A stretch of 64,000 nucleotides of DNA from Setaria digitata (GCA_003640385.1 RCAB01000010.1:62001-126000), one strand, 5' to 3'; shown: positions 12,101 to 30,600, counted from the stretch's first letter. Notes: generated by a model from the letters alone, not told the origin. Translations and numbers: made by a program.

Positions 12101-13335
12101 TTTAAAATTTTAAGACATCAGGTGGGACAACTTAAACATCTTAAAACATTACTTGACAATGAACTTCATCATTAGACCAAGACTTCTGCCTATAACTTCT
12201 ACTTCAAGAAAGTCATAAGCACTCAATGCGTCCGAATTTACCAAAACACGGCACAGTGAGTGACTAGAGTGTAACAAAGAGCAACAAAAGAAAAGCACAT
12301 TACATCATCTACAGTCATAACGTTGCCACCAATCAAGAACGTGGAATGCAGAAGAATTGCATGATTACTTAATTTACTATTTAATAAATGAGTTCTGCTT
12401 GCAATGCCATAAAATAAAATAAGTTTGGTAATGGATCTCGAATATATAAATTTACGGGAATGAGGCTGATTTACGACAGGCATTCGGACAATTCATACAA
12501 TAAAACACTTCCCAAATGAGCAAATGCTGACCTTGTTTGACCCAAGCTTGTTAGAGACGAAATTAGAAGACCAAATAATCTTTGCACTTAAACTCGTTCA
12601 GCTCCCTTACCAAGGTGATTTCAATGTTTTATATACTGAAAATCAGAATTTCAGATTTGAGTAGTACATCATCATTAGAAGTATCTTACCAAATTCAATC
12701 TTACTAAACTTAAGTCATAAAAAAAATTTGATTCCTATAAACACCAATCCTCATTTTATTCCCTATGTTTCTTACTGCTACAAAATTATGGAATGAAACA
12801 AGTTCATCAACAAGTCCTTATTCTTAGCTACAGATAAACGCTGTGCAAAACCAAGGCAGTCACTGTCAACAACGCGACCTATTTCAGGATAACAATAACA
12901 TAACATTAGTTAAGGCTTCAATGACAACCTTATAGGAGACCTATCCTAGAGGATTATTCCTAGAATGTAACAAGAAAACCTCAACACTTATTTTGGGACA
13001 ACATATGTTACCAAACATAATAAAAACACTGAATTCTGACATTTAATGGAATATTTTATTTGGCAAGACGACGAGCCAAGACCATAATAAGGGCATCCAC
13101 AGCTCGAACTCGTTTTTGGTTTGAATTTACAACAGATAGTACGACAGCCGCCGGCCGTTACCATCGGAAAGACGAACTTCTGAAGAATATAGCCAGCCAC
13201 CGCCAACAGCGGGTCAATAGAAATATGCTTAATCGGATCAGATATGCGGTAATTTCGAAACTGAAACACAAGTGAAAGGAAAGTTTTCATTACTAAATAA
13301 TCATCACTTCACAAAAAAAAAAATTGGACTGAAAA
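9140..13335. other. Intergenic region, no supported gene
   Basis: AT-rich spacer between the EGF gene and the kinase gene. The longest plus-strand frame (9784-10125, 113 codons) shows no recognisable motif, and its composition matches the surrounding non-coding DNA. The right part (about 13040-13335) is the likely 3' UTR of the kinase gene. Confidence 0.5.
13055..13060 (-). terminator. AATAAA polyadenylation signal of the DYRK kinase gene
   Basis: TTTATT on the plus strand reads AATAAA on the gene strand, about 276 bases after the kinase stop codon. Confidence 0.4.
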
Positions 13336-17040
<3,705 letters not shown>

Positions 17041-18523
17041 AATCTGACTACGTAGTAATGACAGAACATCGATGACTGACGACGATGTTGGAAGTTTACT
17101 GTTTCAAGCGATCCTTAGCTCCTGCGACGGCACGCGTCACAATTCCTTATGTCTTGCACACTATAAGCAGGCAAGGGCTATCAAAATAAGAATGTGGGAA
17201 CCCAAAAGATTCCAAAGCATAAGACTGAATCCTGAATGCAACAAGCTCAACAAATCTGTGAATTGGATTTATTAATCACACTTTGCCATAGATTGTTCTC
17301 ATATAATTATGGAGTACAAAGGTACAAAGTTTCAAATTTACTAGTCCAACTGCCAGATTGGCTAATAACTTGTCATATTAGAAAAAAAAAAAAAAAAATG
17401 CTACTTTTACTTAAATGCGTACACCTTTTTGCTGGTTATTTTAAAGTATATTTAGAACTTTCTAAACAGCAATGTGCAGCCAATCCGATGGAAAAGAGTT
17501 TACAAGCTTTAAGCGTTTTTCCTTGTCGCGTTGTGACACTTTGTTGCTTTTGATAAGTGTTCCCTGTGTAAACTACCGCGGCAAATACTTGGTGTCGGTG
17601 GGATCAATAGTGGTGATGTGTTTTTTGGCTGCACTGCTGTTACCACTGGGCCTCGCTTCAGCGCCTAGCGAATACTGCAACGAAGACGCTTCCCCCCCGA
17701 GACCCCGCGCTTCCTGCTAAAAATTAACAACAAATAAAATCATGTAATTGTGCAGATTTCATCCTTATGTGGTTCACAGATTAAGCGAAGACGCTCAGAG
17801 TAACGCATCACATAAATAATTCACTGAAAGTGAAAGAGATGTTCCAGAAGAAATTCATTATTGAATTTTCGTGAATGAAACAGCTGGACCAGAAGGAAGC
17901 TGGTAAAATAGTATATTTAGGGCCGAGATTGTGTTTTTATTAAATAACACCAACCACATAATGGTCGCAATAATTTGGAGACATTCTAATTAATCAGATT
18001 TACAAGATAGTTGGCAGAGCACGACTAGTAGAAGGTAGAGTTTTCGAAGTTAAACTTGGTGAGACTAATTACCCTAATGAAGCGAATACTTAACATCAGC
18101 AAACAACATTCCAGCGTGAGCTGTGTTATTACTTTTCGGACCAAAAAATTTGCTAAAATCAGATCAGTCGTACACCTCAAGCTCACTACTGCCCACCATC
18201 CCTCATCTCTTTGCTTCGACACCACATAATATGGACACAGACAGAAACACAAACCGACATTGTAGTGACACATTCATTGAGATCACACCACAGCGACGTA
18301 CACAACTCAACAGACACATCTACAGAGAGTGAGAAGGAAGACACACACACTAATGAGGACAGTGGCCGTTCTGGCCAAACGATCGGTAATTCGAGGTATT
18401 GGTAAGAAAGTGCTCCACAGAATACAGAAATGACCAGAAGTGCAGCGGAGTGGCTGAGTGTCACAGGTAAAGGAAACCATCTGCAGACATAGAGTATAGC
18501 ACATAGGCATGCTGTAGCGGTTG

Positions 18524-18830
18524 CTGTCATGCAGCAGCAACAGCAGGAGTAACAACAGCATCAGAGGAACACCAACAGCTCACAACCTTGGATGGGAAGT
18601 CAACTAGTTACTAAGACCATTTTTGGCCACTACTGCTTTACTCATACAACAACAACAACTACTACAGCTAAAATAGCTATTAAACTGCAGCACAGCTATA
18701 AGTCTGCTAGAACAGCAGCAGGTGAATGTATCACAAACATCTTTCTCGTTATCATCATTACTAAAACAACCATTATCACCATCCTAATCAAAATACCCCA
18801 TTGTATTATCATCACCATTATCATGTGAAG
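18524..18830. repeat. Trinucleotide-rich low-complexity DNA (CAG/CAA/ATC type)
   Basis: Interrupted CAG/CAA runs at 18530-18560, CAACAACAACAACTACTACA at about 18645-18665, and ATC/ACC runs at about 18748-18828. On the minus strand the first run reads as a Leu stretch, which explains overlapping open frames there without implying a gene. Confidence 0.7.
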
Positions 18831-20569
18831 AAATCCATCAAAATTATGCACTAACCTGCCGCCCAAAACACCTTTCTATAGCTTGCGTTGCCAACAATAT
18901 TCCAAGGAATTCTCTAACTACCGACCTCTCTCAAAGCATATTTTGCTTTACTGATGAAGCAAAACACTTTTTAAGCTAACACAGGTGTGACTCATTTCCC
19001 CTTTACGATCTTAACCCAAGTCAGCGAAGAGCCATTAAAAACGATGAACTAATTCAAAAAAAAAAGTGGGCACAGTGCTCCAAACTGTATAGGAAATGAT
19101 TTTAATTCAGAAACAAACGAAAGGAAATTGTTATTGATTTCATTGCGGCAATAACACTGTAATGTTCGCTGTCAGCAAAAGCAGAATACGTTTACGTATG
19201 CAGCATAAGTGGAGTGTATGCAAATGTGTTTTATTATACACATGTATAAATGTTTCTGTATAAACATAGAAATATTTTCTATGCATAAGCCTACAGACAA
19301 ATGGGTTGAAATTAGACATTTAAGATAATAAGTGTATAATCAGACAAGTAAAATACAAGCTTTGACGAGAAATTTAAAGCACTGAACGGTGGTACATTTA
19401 AATCCCGTGAAGGGTTTATTGAGGAAAAAGCAAAAGCGCACCGTAAGTGGAACGTTGTCGGCTTCCAAAGAAGCATAAAAAAATTTAGGTACTTTTTACC
19501 GTGCGCTACATGTTTTCTTGGATCAAAATACCTTTTCAGTGATTCAGAAATGTTTTCGTTAAGATTCTTTTATTTATCGAACCTATGAAAATAACGAGGA
19601 CACAGTGCTCTCTTATTTAATGCCAAAAACCGCAAATAATTTACCTTACGTGCAATACTCATTTGATTGAAACGCTTCAATTCTTTGCTTTTAGTAGGTC
19701 ACACTTTTTTATATAACTTCTTTCGAAACACAAAATTAGTCCTTCCGCATATTTAATGGTATAAAACATATGAATTTTTCCCATTTCATAGTAAAATAGG
19801 ACAAAAATATGATAGTATCATTGTCCACATTTCTGTCCAAATTGTTTCGAACTGAAGCAACGGACATCAAAGTCTAAATATGCTTAATAATAATACAAAC
19901 TCTCATGAAGTTTAGCAATAACTATACCCAACACTTTTTGTTTCAGTTATAATGATGTGAAGGTGATGCAAAACGTTATCCAGCTTAAAAGTTCTCTGGC
20001 AAAGCAAGAGCAAAGATTTTTTGCTGCCAGTTTGCATATCTTTAATTTGACATACAGAACGCCAAGGAGAAAGTGATACCTTCCTTTCTATAACATTTCT
20101 GATTCATGGATAGCATATTTCCACATTCTTCTCATATCTTTTTGTTTCGATCATTAAAGTCATATTGCCACAAATTTATCCGTTATTCTTTTAGTTCATC
20201 ATTCATTTTCTTTACCTTCAGAACTTCGACAAAAACCCGAGTGAGCAAAGTTTTCGCATTCAACCAGCAGTAATCTGCGTATCAGCACTATTAAGTTAGC
20301 TCCTTTTAGTGAGGATAGTGCTTTAATCAATTAAATATCCCATCATTACACAATTCTCATAAAGGGATGAAAGAGTTTTAGACGATATGATACATTTCGA
20401 ACTTTCTAACTGATATTGGCTGATACAATCATTACTCTCTCTGCCTATTCATATCTACTGTAAAGAGTGCAAAGTTTTTAAAGAATGAGCTTGTCTGGTC
20501 TTAGCTGAGAGCTCCAACAAATTTCCATTTCACCATCACATATTTTAAATCCTTAAATGTATTCTATCA

Positions 20570-20590
20570 TTTTTTTTTTTTTTTTTTTTT
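20570..20590. repeat. Poly-T tract
   Basis: An uninterrupted run of about 21 T, a simple repeat. Confidence 0.9.
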
Positions 20591-22439
20591 GAGAGCCATG
20601 AAATAAAAACTTTACGGAATAAAGTACATGACACAATGAAATTCTAGAAAAATTCGTTCTTTTCACGAAAAAAATGCAAGTTCTTAGAGTTCCTCAGAAA
20701 CACTGTTGAATTTAAAAATAAAGAAATTTCGCGAAAGAATAATCAGACGTCACTGCTGTTTTAAAATTCTTTAAAATAAGAGAAATATTAAAATACAATA
20801 AAAGAACCCCACTATTATATGCAAAATTTTACAAAAGCTATACTCATTAATCTGTCTTCTACAAGGCTTGTTTGTCTTCAGAACTTCACTACATATTTCA
20901 AGTTGTTCAGCTTAAAAAAAATAGAACAAACACTTCTCAAATATGTAAGAGGGGCGAAGAGGGACCAGTTTCCCACTCATGACACGCAACACCAGATCAT
21001 CGTTATCATGTCAACGTTTTACCAAAAAAAAAAGCACGCTCATACGCATTTCACATTTTACGGCGCATATGGATGACTCATTAATCAGCAGATTAGCTCA
21101 ATACTTTTTTAATTAAATAGACTTCGAATTAATCTTTGATACGAAAAGTACAACTGAAGACGCAGTGTCGCTCCCAGGAAAATGAGAGAAGATGTGACAT
21201 GTGCTACGCGAACAAACAGTAGTTTTATCGTAATGGAATAATGAATAATAGCTAGAGTATTCACAGGCTTTTTCCTTGAAAAGCTAAAAAGCTAGCAAAG
21301 ACATATTACAAGCACGACTTCCCAACCTGAAGTACAGTGGGTTCATAATGTAAGCGAATAAGTAATGTATTGTAAAATATAGTTCGCAAACTAAAACAAG
21401 CATGCACTGACTCACAAAAGATGTGATAGTCACACATAATCACCTATTCGTTCATTCATTCTACATTAACCAGCTCATTATCCATCATCAATCCATACCT
21501 AAGGTTTAAGACTGCGCAGTGGAAAAAGCCATACGGACTGTAATTCTGATATCATCGTCATTTTCCTCTTTGTCGTTTTTTAAGTAACGTTAAACTCTCC
21601 GGAAATCTTACTGACAGATAACAACGACTTTTTTTTTCTCTAAGAGGTTAAACTCCTGTTCAGTCATGAAGTTCTCTCGAAGTTCTTTGATACAGAAATC
21701 AAAAATTCACACCGTCTAACTTTGCAAGCAAAACTTTGCTCCTATTCCCAATGGTTTTCCTTCTTTCAAATAAATCGGTGATGTTAGTCCTAGAGACTAT
21801 GACTTAGCCTTTGGGACAAGCGTATAAGTGCTGAAGGAATCAATCGGGAAAATATGAAATAATTTTAAAAAAACACACACACACATCCACACAAAAAACA
21901 CACGTGTCGTATACAATCTGATATACACGTTATTATTGTTACATGTAGTTTCTCTGCCCATGACCAGCTTTTGTTCTTGTTTCCCAATCAATTACCGTTT
22001 CAAAAGTCACACAATATGTCATTTTAGATTTTCTTTTCGAAGACTACTCAATGCAGCGGGAACTTACGTCTACACTTCTTGCACATTTTCCCGTAATATT
22101 TTAACCTTCTAGTGTAATTCTTTTAGTGATTATCCACCGGCATAAAAATGCAGTAATTCACAAATTCGACCTCTACGTCAATAATAGATCTCCAAATGAA
22201 ACAAAACTGTCTGGAGGAAACAAGCTGTGCGGGGCACATCATTTCGACACTAGTCAAGGACCGCTTAATACCGGGAAGGGATAAGAAATGGCATCTTTCC
22301 AGGGAGCGGGAGGAAAACCAGCTGCTTAGAAAGAATTGATTACCACGCTAAATGACAAATAATGACAACAGGGAGAAGAAAAACGATTCATGGTCCCTGG
22401 CATCAACAACACCAATAACCTACCGTACTGCACCACCAC

Positions 22440-23050
22440 GTCCGCGCTACCTCGGTCAGTAGATACTACTGCAAGCCAACCTCGATGTCCGTTCCAGTTA
22501 CCTGTTACGGGGGCAACGCAGCACCACAGTTAGCATGAACGCTTAGAGAAGGAGGAAGCTAGACTAAACTCTGTGCACTAGTACGGAAAGAAATGATCGA
22601 GACAGCACAGGCAGCAGTGCAACGTGTCGAAGGGAAAGAAATGTGCAACAGCGCCTCAGATGCGGCAGTGGCATGGTGCAGCGCGCGTGCGGTAGGATTT
22701 CGAGAGCGACAACCGGAGGATACGCTGCGGTGCGAACGACCCTGTGTAAAGGCGAGGGGGGAGGGGGGAAGAAGCGAGGCACAATTCTCTTCCCATCTGG
22801 CAACCTTCCGTCCAAGGCTCTCCCTCATCATCGTCTAGATGATGAGCAGAGTGATGGACAATAGTGGACATAGTCCCTACCTAGATACAGAGATGGGCAA
22901 AGAGATGACGGTGAGACGTTAAAGAAGGGAAGCAAAAGTGACGGAACCGAAGGATATAGACTGGAAGCCAAATAGGCATTTTGCCATCTGCTCCCGCACC
23001 TTTGCACTACAAGCTGCGTATTGCTGCTGCATATAGACACAACACCTGTC
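22440..23050. other. GC-richer island with overlapping open frames on both strands
   Basis: Local composition is clearly richer in G and C than the surroundings (for example the aggcgaggggggaggggg run at 22750). Frames of 70-90 codons are open on both strands at once, as expected from fewer AT-rich stop codons rather than from a gene. It could be a promoter region or a foreign or repeat-derived insert; no motif decides. Confidence 0.4.
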
Positions 23051-23826
23051 TTGCAACTTCCAGCACCGAATTACTGACGCTGTTCTCTTCGTTGACCTCT
23101 TTCTTAACTTTGCGGATCATCTCTGGATGAGCTTCCATCAGTCTCGAAATCCCGCTCTTGCTCAATAACTTCATGGAGTAATCTTCAATACCAACTTTCT
23201 TACCACATACTCTACCGTAAGTTAATTAGACAAACTGAACGTGTAGAAAGAAACAATTTATTCCTGATTGTCCTGATTGTGGAACCAACAACAACATGAT
23301 ATCGCTAAATGACGAAAACGCAGCATGCCCAATTTTTTGCTCAAAGATCGACTGCTACTAATCAACTATCCCATTTTCAAGCAATCCGTCAAGTTTGGAC
23401 TCAGAATATATAGGACACCGTGTATAACAATGAGTAAGGCTAAACATCTGGGTCTGATTCATAACCCTTCAAAGAAAAAAAAACAGTGGCAAGTAGACTT
23501 CTTGTCGCCTTATGCTACCAACGACAAAAAGAGCCAGAATGGGTCAGAATCAAAAAATAAGCCACTTTCCTGATGAAAAAAATGATGAACCCAGTAAATA
23601 AGAATTCCGATGTAATTCACATTATATTACTCATACGAAAGAGTACAGATGAAAGTTTGAATGAAATCTCAAAGAAAAAGGAGTTTAGGGTTCAAGGTTT
23701 AAGCGTGAACTACCTAAGATCGTCAAGTCTTTACTATATGATGTGATGAAAGTAAACAGGACAACACAGTGATCGAAGCATTTACGATCATTTAAATCGT
23801 CGCTTTGCGGAAGGGGTCCAGCTGCA

Positions 23827-24231
23827 TTGCCAGGCAATCTCATTGCTGGGTCCAAAGGTAACTGCACAGTAAGCCAGCCAAAGGTGGAGGTTGGATACCA
23901 TGTGGAGGATGTAGTGAAAGGAAAAGAGAGGAAGCGGAAGAAGCCACTAGCTTCGTTTCGAGAAAGAAGTCAAAAGAAGAGCGGTCAGGTGGCCAGAAGG
24001 AATGATGACGTTGCTGGGCAACAAGCTAAACGCTTCCTTGAATTGTCTTGTCTTGTCCCGTCTCATCTCATCTTTGAGGTGCTAGATGAAAGATTAAGAG
24101 CGGGAACTGGTGACTTCAAGTTCCTAGATGAAAACAGATGTAGGGGGTGGTGGGTCATGCATCATCCATCTCGCAAAAGTTTGTTCTCCTCCATTCCTCA
24201 TGGCACTGTCATGAAGTGCTCCACGAAATGA
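23827..24231 (+). other. Unidentified open frame of 134 codons
   Basis: A plus-strand frame starting MPGNLIAGSKGNCTVSQPKV with a strongly basic middle (KGKERKRKKPLASFRER). No family, no splice support and no conserved motif are recognised. It lies in somewhat GC-richer DNA, so length alone is weak evidence. Not called as a gene. Confidence 0.2.
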
Positions 24232-24613
24232 GTAATGAAATATAGGAATCCGAGAGTGGATGTTTCACTGAACAATATTAGGACAGAAAATAAGGTAGAA
24301 ACAGGGAACAATCGGAACTACTGTTTCTCTCTGGACATTTTAATTTTTGGAAACCACAAAATCAGCGGAAGATCCTGTCGTTTGGATGATGCTGCTTTGA
24401 CATCTCAGCGTTCCTTTTACCGGTACCAAAAGTAACAGGTGCTGAACGAACGTAGAAGTAAATGATAGTTATTTTAATAGGCATTCAGAGGAACCGTTCT
24501 ACTTCTGTTTCATCGTAAGTGAAGTAAATGTTGTCATCCGAACCAAGCTAACGTTTTCTTTCAAAAATTTGTTATCGATCAAATCCGTATGAATTACTTG
24601 AAGAAAGTTTCTT

Positions 24614-24646
24614 TTTATAGTAGGAGTTTGGTACTCCTACTATAAA
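24614..24646. repeat. Perfect inverted repeat (14-bp stem, 5-base loop)
   Basis: TTTATAGTAGGAGT at 24614-24627 is followed by loop TTGGT and the exact reverse complement ACTCCTACTATAAA at 24633-24646. Pairing stops outside the arms. Confidence 0.85.
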
Positions 24647-27600
24647 TTTGCTACCTGCAAAATAAGATTCATTCTAGACTAAATTAGATGATTAATTTAC
24701 GTCCATAATTTATACTCGAACATTAATTCCAAGAACATTAACACTGACAAAACGCTCATTGAAACATGCAGAATTTCGTAAATTTGTTGTATTTCTATTC
24801 TCTATATGTCAAATGATCTATCTAAACAAATGTACAACTTGAGCTAGTAGTGTGACTTGGTGATTTGTTTATGACTTGGTAAGTTAATAAAACTTTTTCC
24901 TCACTTTTTTTAAACATTAAAAATGAAATTCATTCCATTACATCTGAGAAGCAAATTACTGCATCACCACCCGATCGTTGAAGACACATCTACTGGAGAT
25001 TCCTTTATACGACACTAAAATGTCTACTCTTCTTTTTTCCTCAGTAATGTAACTTTTGGCACCACGTTTTACTTGTACTTTGCAAAAACTGTTTCATTCT
25101 TTTGGGATGTTACCACAACGTACAAAACGTGAAACGATTGTATCATTTAAACAAGATTCGAATATGTTACGAGGAACTTGCAGCCAGTTTTTCCTTAACG
25201 AAGTTTGAAACTGCCGACTCACAGTAAAACACGGTGAACAGGAGCAGCGGAATACATGGTCGAAGAAGTTAGGAAATATGAATCTCAAATTTTCATTCCA
25301 ATGTCAAAAAAATAGACTAAATTTCCCTGTTCCATCACTACAGTAGAATCATGAAATAAGTTTAACACGTCCAGTGTGCAAATCATCTATTCTACGTTAT
25401 TATTGAATTTAACTGCACCTGATATTCTTGACAAGTTGTTGGAGGAATTCCTCCCTATCGCCATATCTTTTCCGATTTGTGTAATTTTTACTAATAATTT
25501 GGGGAAGAGTTTCATCGCGCATATTCTATGAAATACAGTTTTCACTGGAATTTACTTGTAAATCGAACAGAAATGACTTTTTTTTGTGGAACCATACAAA
25601 TAAGCCAAAATAAACATCAGGTTTTAATTTTAGTTGTTTGTTGATTATTTTTCATACTATTTCGTGACAAATGATAAAATGACACTAATAAGATCATCCT
25701 TGTCTGAACAACGAAAACAGGTCCATACGTAAAATTTACCATCTTTTATAAAAACCTGCACACAATTTACGTACAGTGTGCGAATGAAACTTTTTTTAAC
25801 GGGGAACGAGGAAACAGTAGCCAGTAGAGGAAGCAAAAATAAAGATTAATGGGAAAACATCATTCTAATTACAGAGAAGAGACTGTTAGACCGACTAAAA
25901 CAGTGTTGTGTTGTCTTGATATGATATTGCTAATGTTAATTTTTGCTTTGATAGAAGAAGCATCGAAATGTTATTTAAATTGCTGAGCTTGCTTTTTGCA
26001 AGATGCGTCATTGAGTGAATTAAAAGTTGCAATGATAATAATTGCAAAAGGCTTTGTCAATTTTGGTACCTGTGCAAACTTAGATGTCAATATTTTATTT
26101 GCATTAGGAATTTTTTTTTCCCATAATTGTGTTGTCAGTCACAAATGATTCGACTCATTTTAAAAAATATTCTTTTGTAAGGAGGGAGGATTTTTCTGAA
26201 CACAAAAAGTATCCAGTATCCATATTCAATTTCAGTTGCGCTGCTATGCCTTTCAATGCAATAGTTTGAAGCAAAATTACAATTGTTTACGGCTTAAGAA
26301 ACTCCTGGGTTTTACTACTTCAGCTCATTATCCTTGGTACCAACAATTCAGCTATTAAACACTAACAAATGTTGGGAAAGTTTTTTTTTAGTAGAATAAC
26401 ATTTTGTCTTATTTAGCCATTTTTGAGAATAAATATCCAGTTGTCATAGAAGGGTACTACTCGTTTTATTCTCCTAGTACTTGCTCAGCAGCAGCATTTT
26501 GGAAGTGTAACCAGTGAATAATTTGAGAACTTCAAGATCGCAAAAGACATACAATAGTTCGGTTGGAAGAAAAATTTAGGACAAATATGCGAAACGTTCC
26601 GAATAGCAGCATTCATTCAACATATCTTCTAAGACTGACGTCATTGGCGATGTGCAGAATCCCAGAATCCAAATTTTGATTCATAACACCGATTATAAAC
26701 TGCTTCAAAAAAAGAATTCAGACTTAATATAAAGTTTGCAATTAAGAACAATGAATGTGAGGGAGCTTCACATATGAAACACAGTGTGAAATATGTTATG
26801 TCAGAAAGGTAACCGATGTATTTGCGCTGTGTGCAATGTTTTATATTGTAAGCTAATTCACAGCACCAATTAATCTTTCAACTATAGTTAGTATTAAAAT
26901 ATAATTGATATATGTATGTATAAAGGGATGCAAAATCTAGAAGACATTTGGTCGGAAATAAAAGTGGAAAACATAAAGTAAGCTGTCCCAGAACTTGCAT
27001 CACCTTACATTCCTCCAGAACGTTGATGCATGATCACACTCCGCGCGCAGTGCACTTTGACATAGTCTGAAAACGTTTTACTAAAGCAGGTAGTCTTATT
27101 TATCGTTGGCTTTGACTACAGCCCAGGGGTTAATTTATGAGGAGTGCACTTCACCAGAAACAAAAAAGAAGCTTATGTAAAACCGCGAAAACTTACGTTA
27201 GTTCGAAATATTTTGGACTGAAAACAGAAGATCAGGGGTTAATTTAGAACTGCTGCCTCGAAATGCTATTGGAAATCCTTTATCTAAGGAAGTTGGATCT
27301 CAAACAGTAGTTGCAATCTTTAATAGTCTAAACTCAATCATTAGTCAAACGTATTTAACATAAAAGACATTTCTTCGTTCCCCTAGTTCACTAAGTTGCA
27401 TTAAATTAACATTAGTAATATTTTCAGGAACCTTTAGACTGGAATCCGGAAATGGTTAAACAGTAAGCACAGAAGTAAAGTAGACGAGACTGAATTAAAG
27501 AGACAGATACTCTAAAGGACGATAAAATGAAATAAGTCTTAACAAAAATCGATGTGTGAGAAACGAAGCGGATTTTCCTCCAATCATTCGCCGCTTCTAT

Positions 27601-30600
27601 CATCTCCTCTCTCACTCGTTTTTTTGTTAAGTCTCTTACCTAGTTCTGTTTCAGTGATCGCAAAAAGCAGAAATTTAGTTGTACAAAGCGTGCTTCAATG
27701 AAAACGTCTTTGCACCATTTGAGACTCAAAGTTTCGAAAGAAAAGGAAAAAAACCTGTGTTCCATATTGGCTTCAACAGAAAGGTAAATTGAGAGTGAGT
27801 GGGTGCAACAGGTCAATAGAAATAGGTCAACTCTCGGTACCAGTTGCACTTTCCCAGTGAACACCTTCTCAAAACAATGCGGAGCAGTAGTTTGCATATG
27901 TTTTAAATGTTAAGAATTTAAGTTAAAGGAAAAAATGGAAAAAAAAACTGATGGACGTACTTTAAATAATTGTCGGATAGAGATATGCAGTTAGCAGCAG
28001 AGAACAAAGCAACATGTACTTGCACATCAGTTTCCTCTGGATAACACAGTAAGATAATGAGTCTTCCAGTTTCAAGAATCAAGATCTCCAAGAAAACTTC
28101 TTCCTTCATGTAATTCAAATGATTAAAAACAATATGAAATGTGGAAAAGATAGACTACAAAGCCAACAGTTGATTACAAGGTCAAATTAATGGATTACAC
28201 AAAAGTTTAGATTTAGTTAAACCAGAAAATAGGATCTAGCAGAGTGATGAAGAGTAAATGCTTAACAGATATAGAATTGACTGCCGCAAAATTCACGTTT
28301 AAAACCATCCGTTTGTTACATGGACAACTATTTCCCACTGTCCCCTAACCGTCTAGACATTCTCGCTACTGCTGATCAGTGACACAGAAATGTTACCTTA
28401 AAGATGTGGTCATACATATCACAAGTGTGGAGGATACTACGATGTATGCGGCACTGATAGTCCGTTGAGCGAACCATAACGATTCAGAATCAGTCTTCTA
28501 AACAATCGATAAGTGCCAGTTTAATTTACCAGATAAACAGGCACAGTTTGCCGATGAGACCGATTGATTCTGTCTCGGTCTCACTGCTAATAAGTATTTT
28601 GTCTCGCGAACTGTCATCAATGAAATAGAACATATATTATTTCGATTGACGATTAACGCTGAATTTAGATTCAGGTCAAATTGACACGATTAGAAAAAGT
28701 CGTTTGCATTTTGATTGGTGACTGAAGAAGTTAGGGTAATCAGTAGAGTTCTTTAGTAGTCTTAAGAAATGGATTTTTGCAGAAATATCACAGGAAATAG
28801 CTGTTTGAGCAGCTATATGTGGACTTTTTTATTCGATAACTCTAAAAAGTTAAGTTCTTCATTGTTATTTTCAAATTTTGCCTCGAATAGAGCTGTTATT
28901 AACCAAAATCCATCTTTTAAAACAGTAAAAGGTAATTTGTTCAGCATATCTAATATTTCCAGTTACTTATTTCTGCAAACTGAACCAGACGGTCTATTCA
29001 TTTTGAAATACTTCAGAATATTTAGGCTTGTTCTGACACAGATGATTGATTTAGTATAAAAATTGTTGAATCGAAAAATTATCGCGGTAATGCTAATATC
29101 CTGAAATCAGAACAAGGAAACGGTTCAAATTCAGAATTGGGCAATAGGATCTTCCTGGGCCAAGAAATAAATATGTACCATGAGTTCCAGCTAAAATTTG
29201 CAATGGTTATTCAAGTTCTGAAATAATATGCCGCTCTTTTCGAAGTGCTTCGAAAACGAACCCTGATCGTTGCAAAATTGGAACACAGAACCTTGCAGTC
29301 CCTTGCAGGAGACAACCAGCAAGTGCTGTTACTGAGAAGTAGTTATCCGATGTTGTTCATTTCAACGACTATTAATGGATATCCAGAAATGAGCAGGAAG
29401 AAAAAATGTAGCCCATTGGATGATTTGCCATAAATTGATGCCTTATGCGGTAGAACTTGAAGATTATCATCCCTGCCACATACTTGGAATGCACCCCGAA
29501 TAGTTGCACTTGAGCTTCGATTTCGGCATGCTAATTTGAGAGGATCAAAAATGATAAATCTAATACCTAGTCATTCAGGAGACGTGTAAAAGGCAGTGAG
29601 ATGTCTTTTAAGAATAGAAGCAATTCACTTTGATTTGTAAATGCAATCCAAAATAATCAGCCTGGTTTGAAGGAAAAAGAAAGAGAGTTTTTCCATTCAC
29701 AACTAAAACCACTTTTAAATTTTATAGAATTTCTGTATTTTAAGTACCACAATAAGATTTTCCTTATCAATCAAATTTTGTTTGTATAATCAGCTAATAT
29801 TCAATATTATCCACCGATTCTGCAACTAAACTTGAAAACTGTTCCAGTACATAATAAATACGCATTTTACACATCTTAATTTTAATCTATAAACTTGGGG
29901 CTTAGTAAGAAAAACTAACTCTGAAAAGTGCTTTGATTTTCATGGAATTAAATCCTCCATCTTGTTCACAATATTTTTATCTTATCCAAGAATAATAGCT
30001 ATAAAATATATCCTACGATGAATTCTTTTGCTTCCGCTTTTGTAGACGACCATGCCTTGCTTTCAGAAATTTTCAAGCACTGGGAACACTGTTCAGCAGT
30101 CGTTATTGCGAAATTTCCTGGGAGAGGGAAATTGATGACCTGTTTTAAATTAAGTTCATCGTAATTTCAATCATCTTGACCTTGGCGATTTCAATATCGC
30201 TATCATCACACTACAGTTACGCTTTTATGTTCTTTCGCATTTCATTAATCAATTTAATGAAATGTAAAAGTAAAAAAGTTTAGAAAAGATTTATCGAGAG
30301 ACATGACATGAGCAAGATTTTATCCATCAATTACTTTCACATCTAATAATATAGCCTTCATACGAGATAAGCAATAAACATCAAGTGAATTACTGTCGCT
30401 CGATACAACAGTAGTTCTTCAAGCGCTTTTCTTCTCCAAGCCAGCTTCAGTCTTTGCTTTAAAAAAAGAAATATTCAACTTCTTTATATAGCTCATATTC
30501 ATTTTCTAAATAGTTCTTTTGAGCCATAGGAAATTTCGCAGTACGACAACGATTTCCCTCGAAACACTGTCATTCACCAATACTATTTATTTGTTTTCCA

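Noticed and set aside
18186..18530. 114-codon minus-strand frame with hydrophobic segments
   Set aside because: It overlaps other open frames on both strands and CA/CAG repeat DNA; repeat composition explains the lack of stops.
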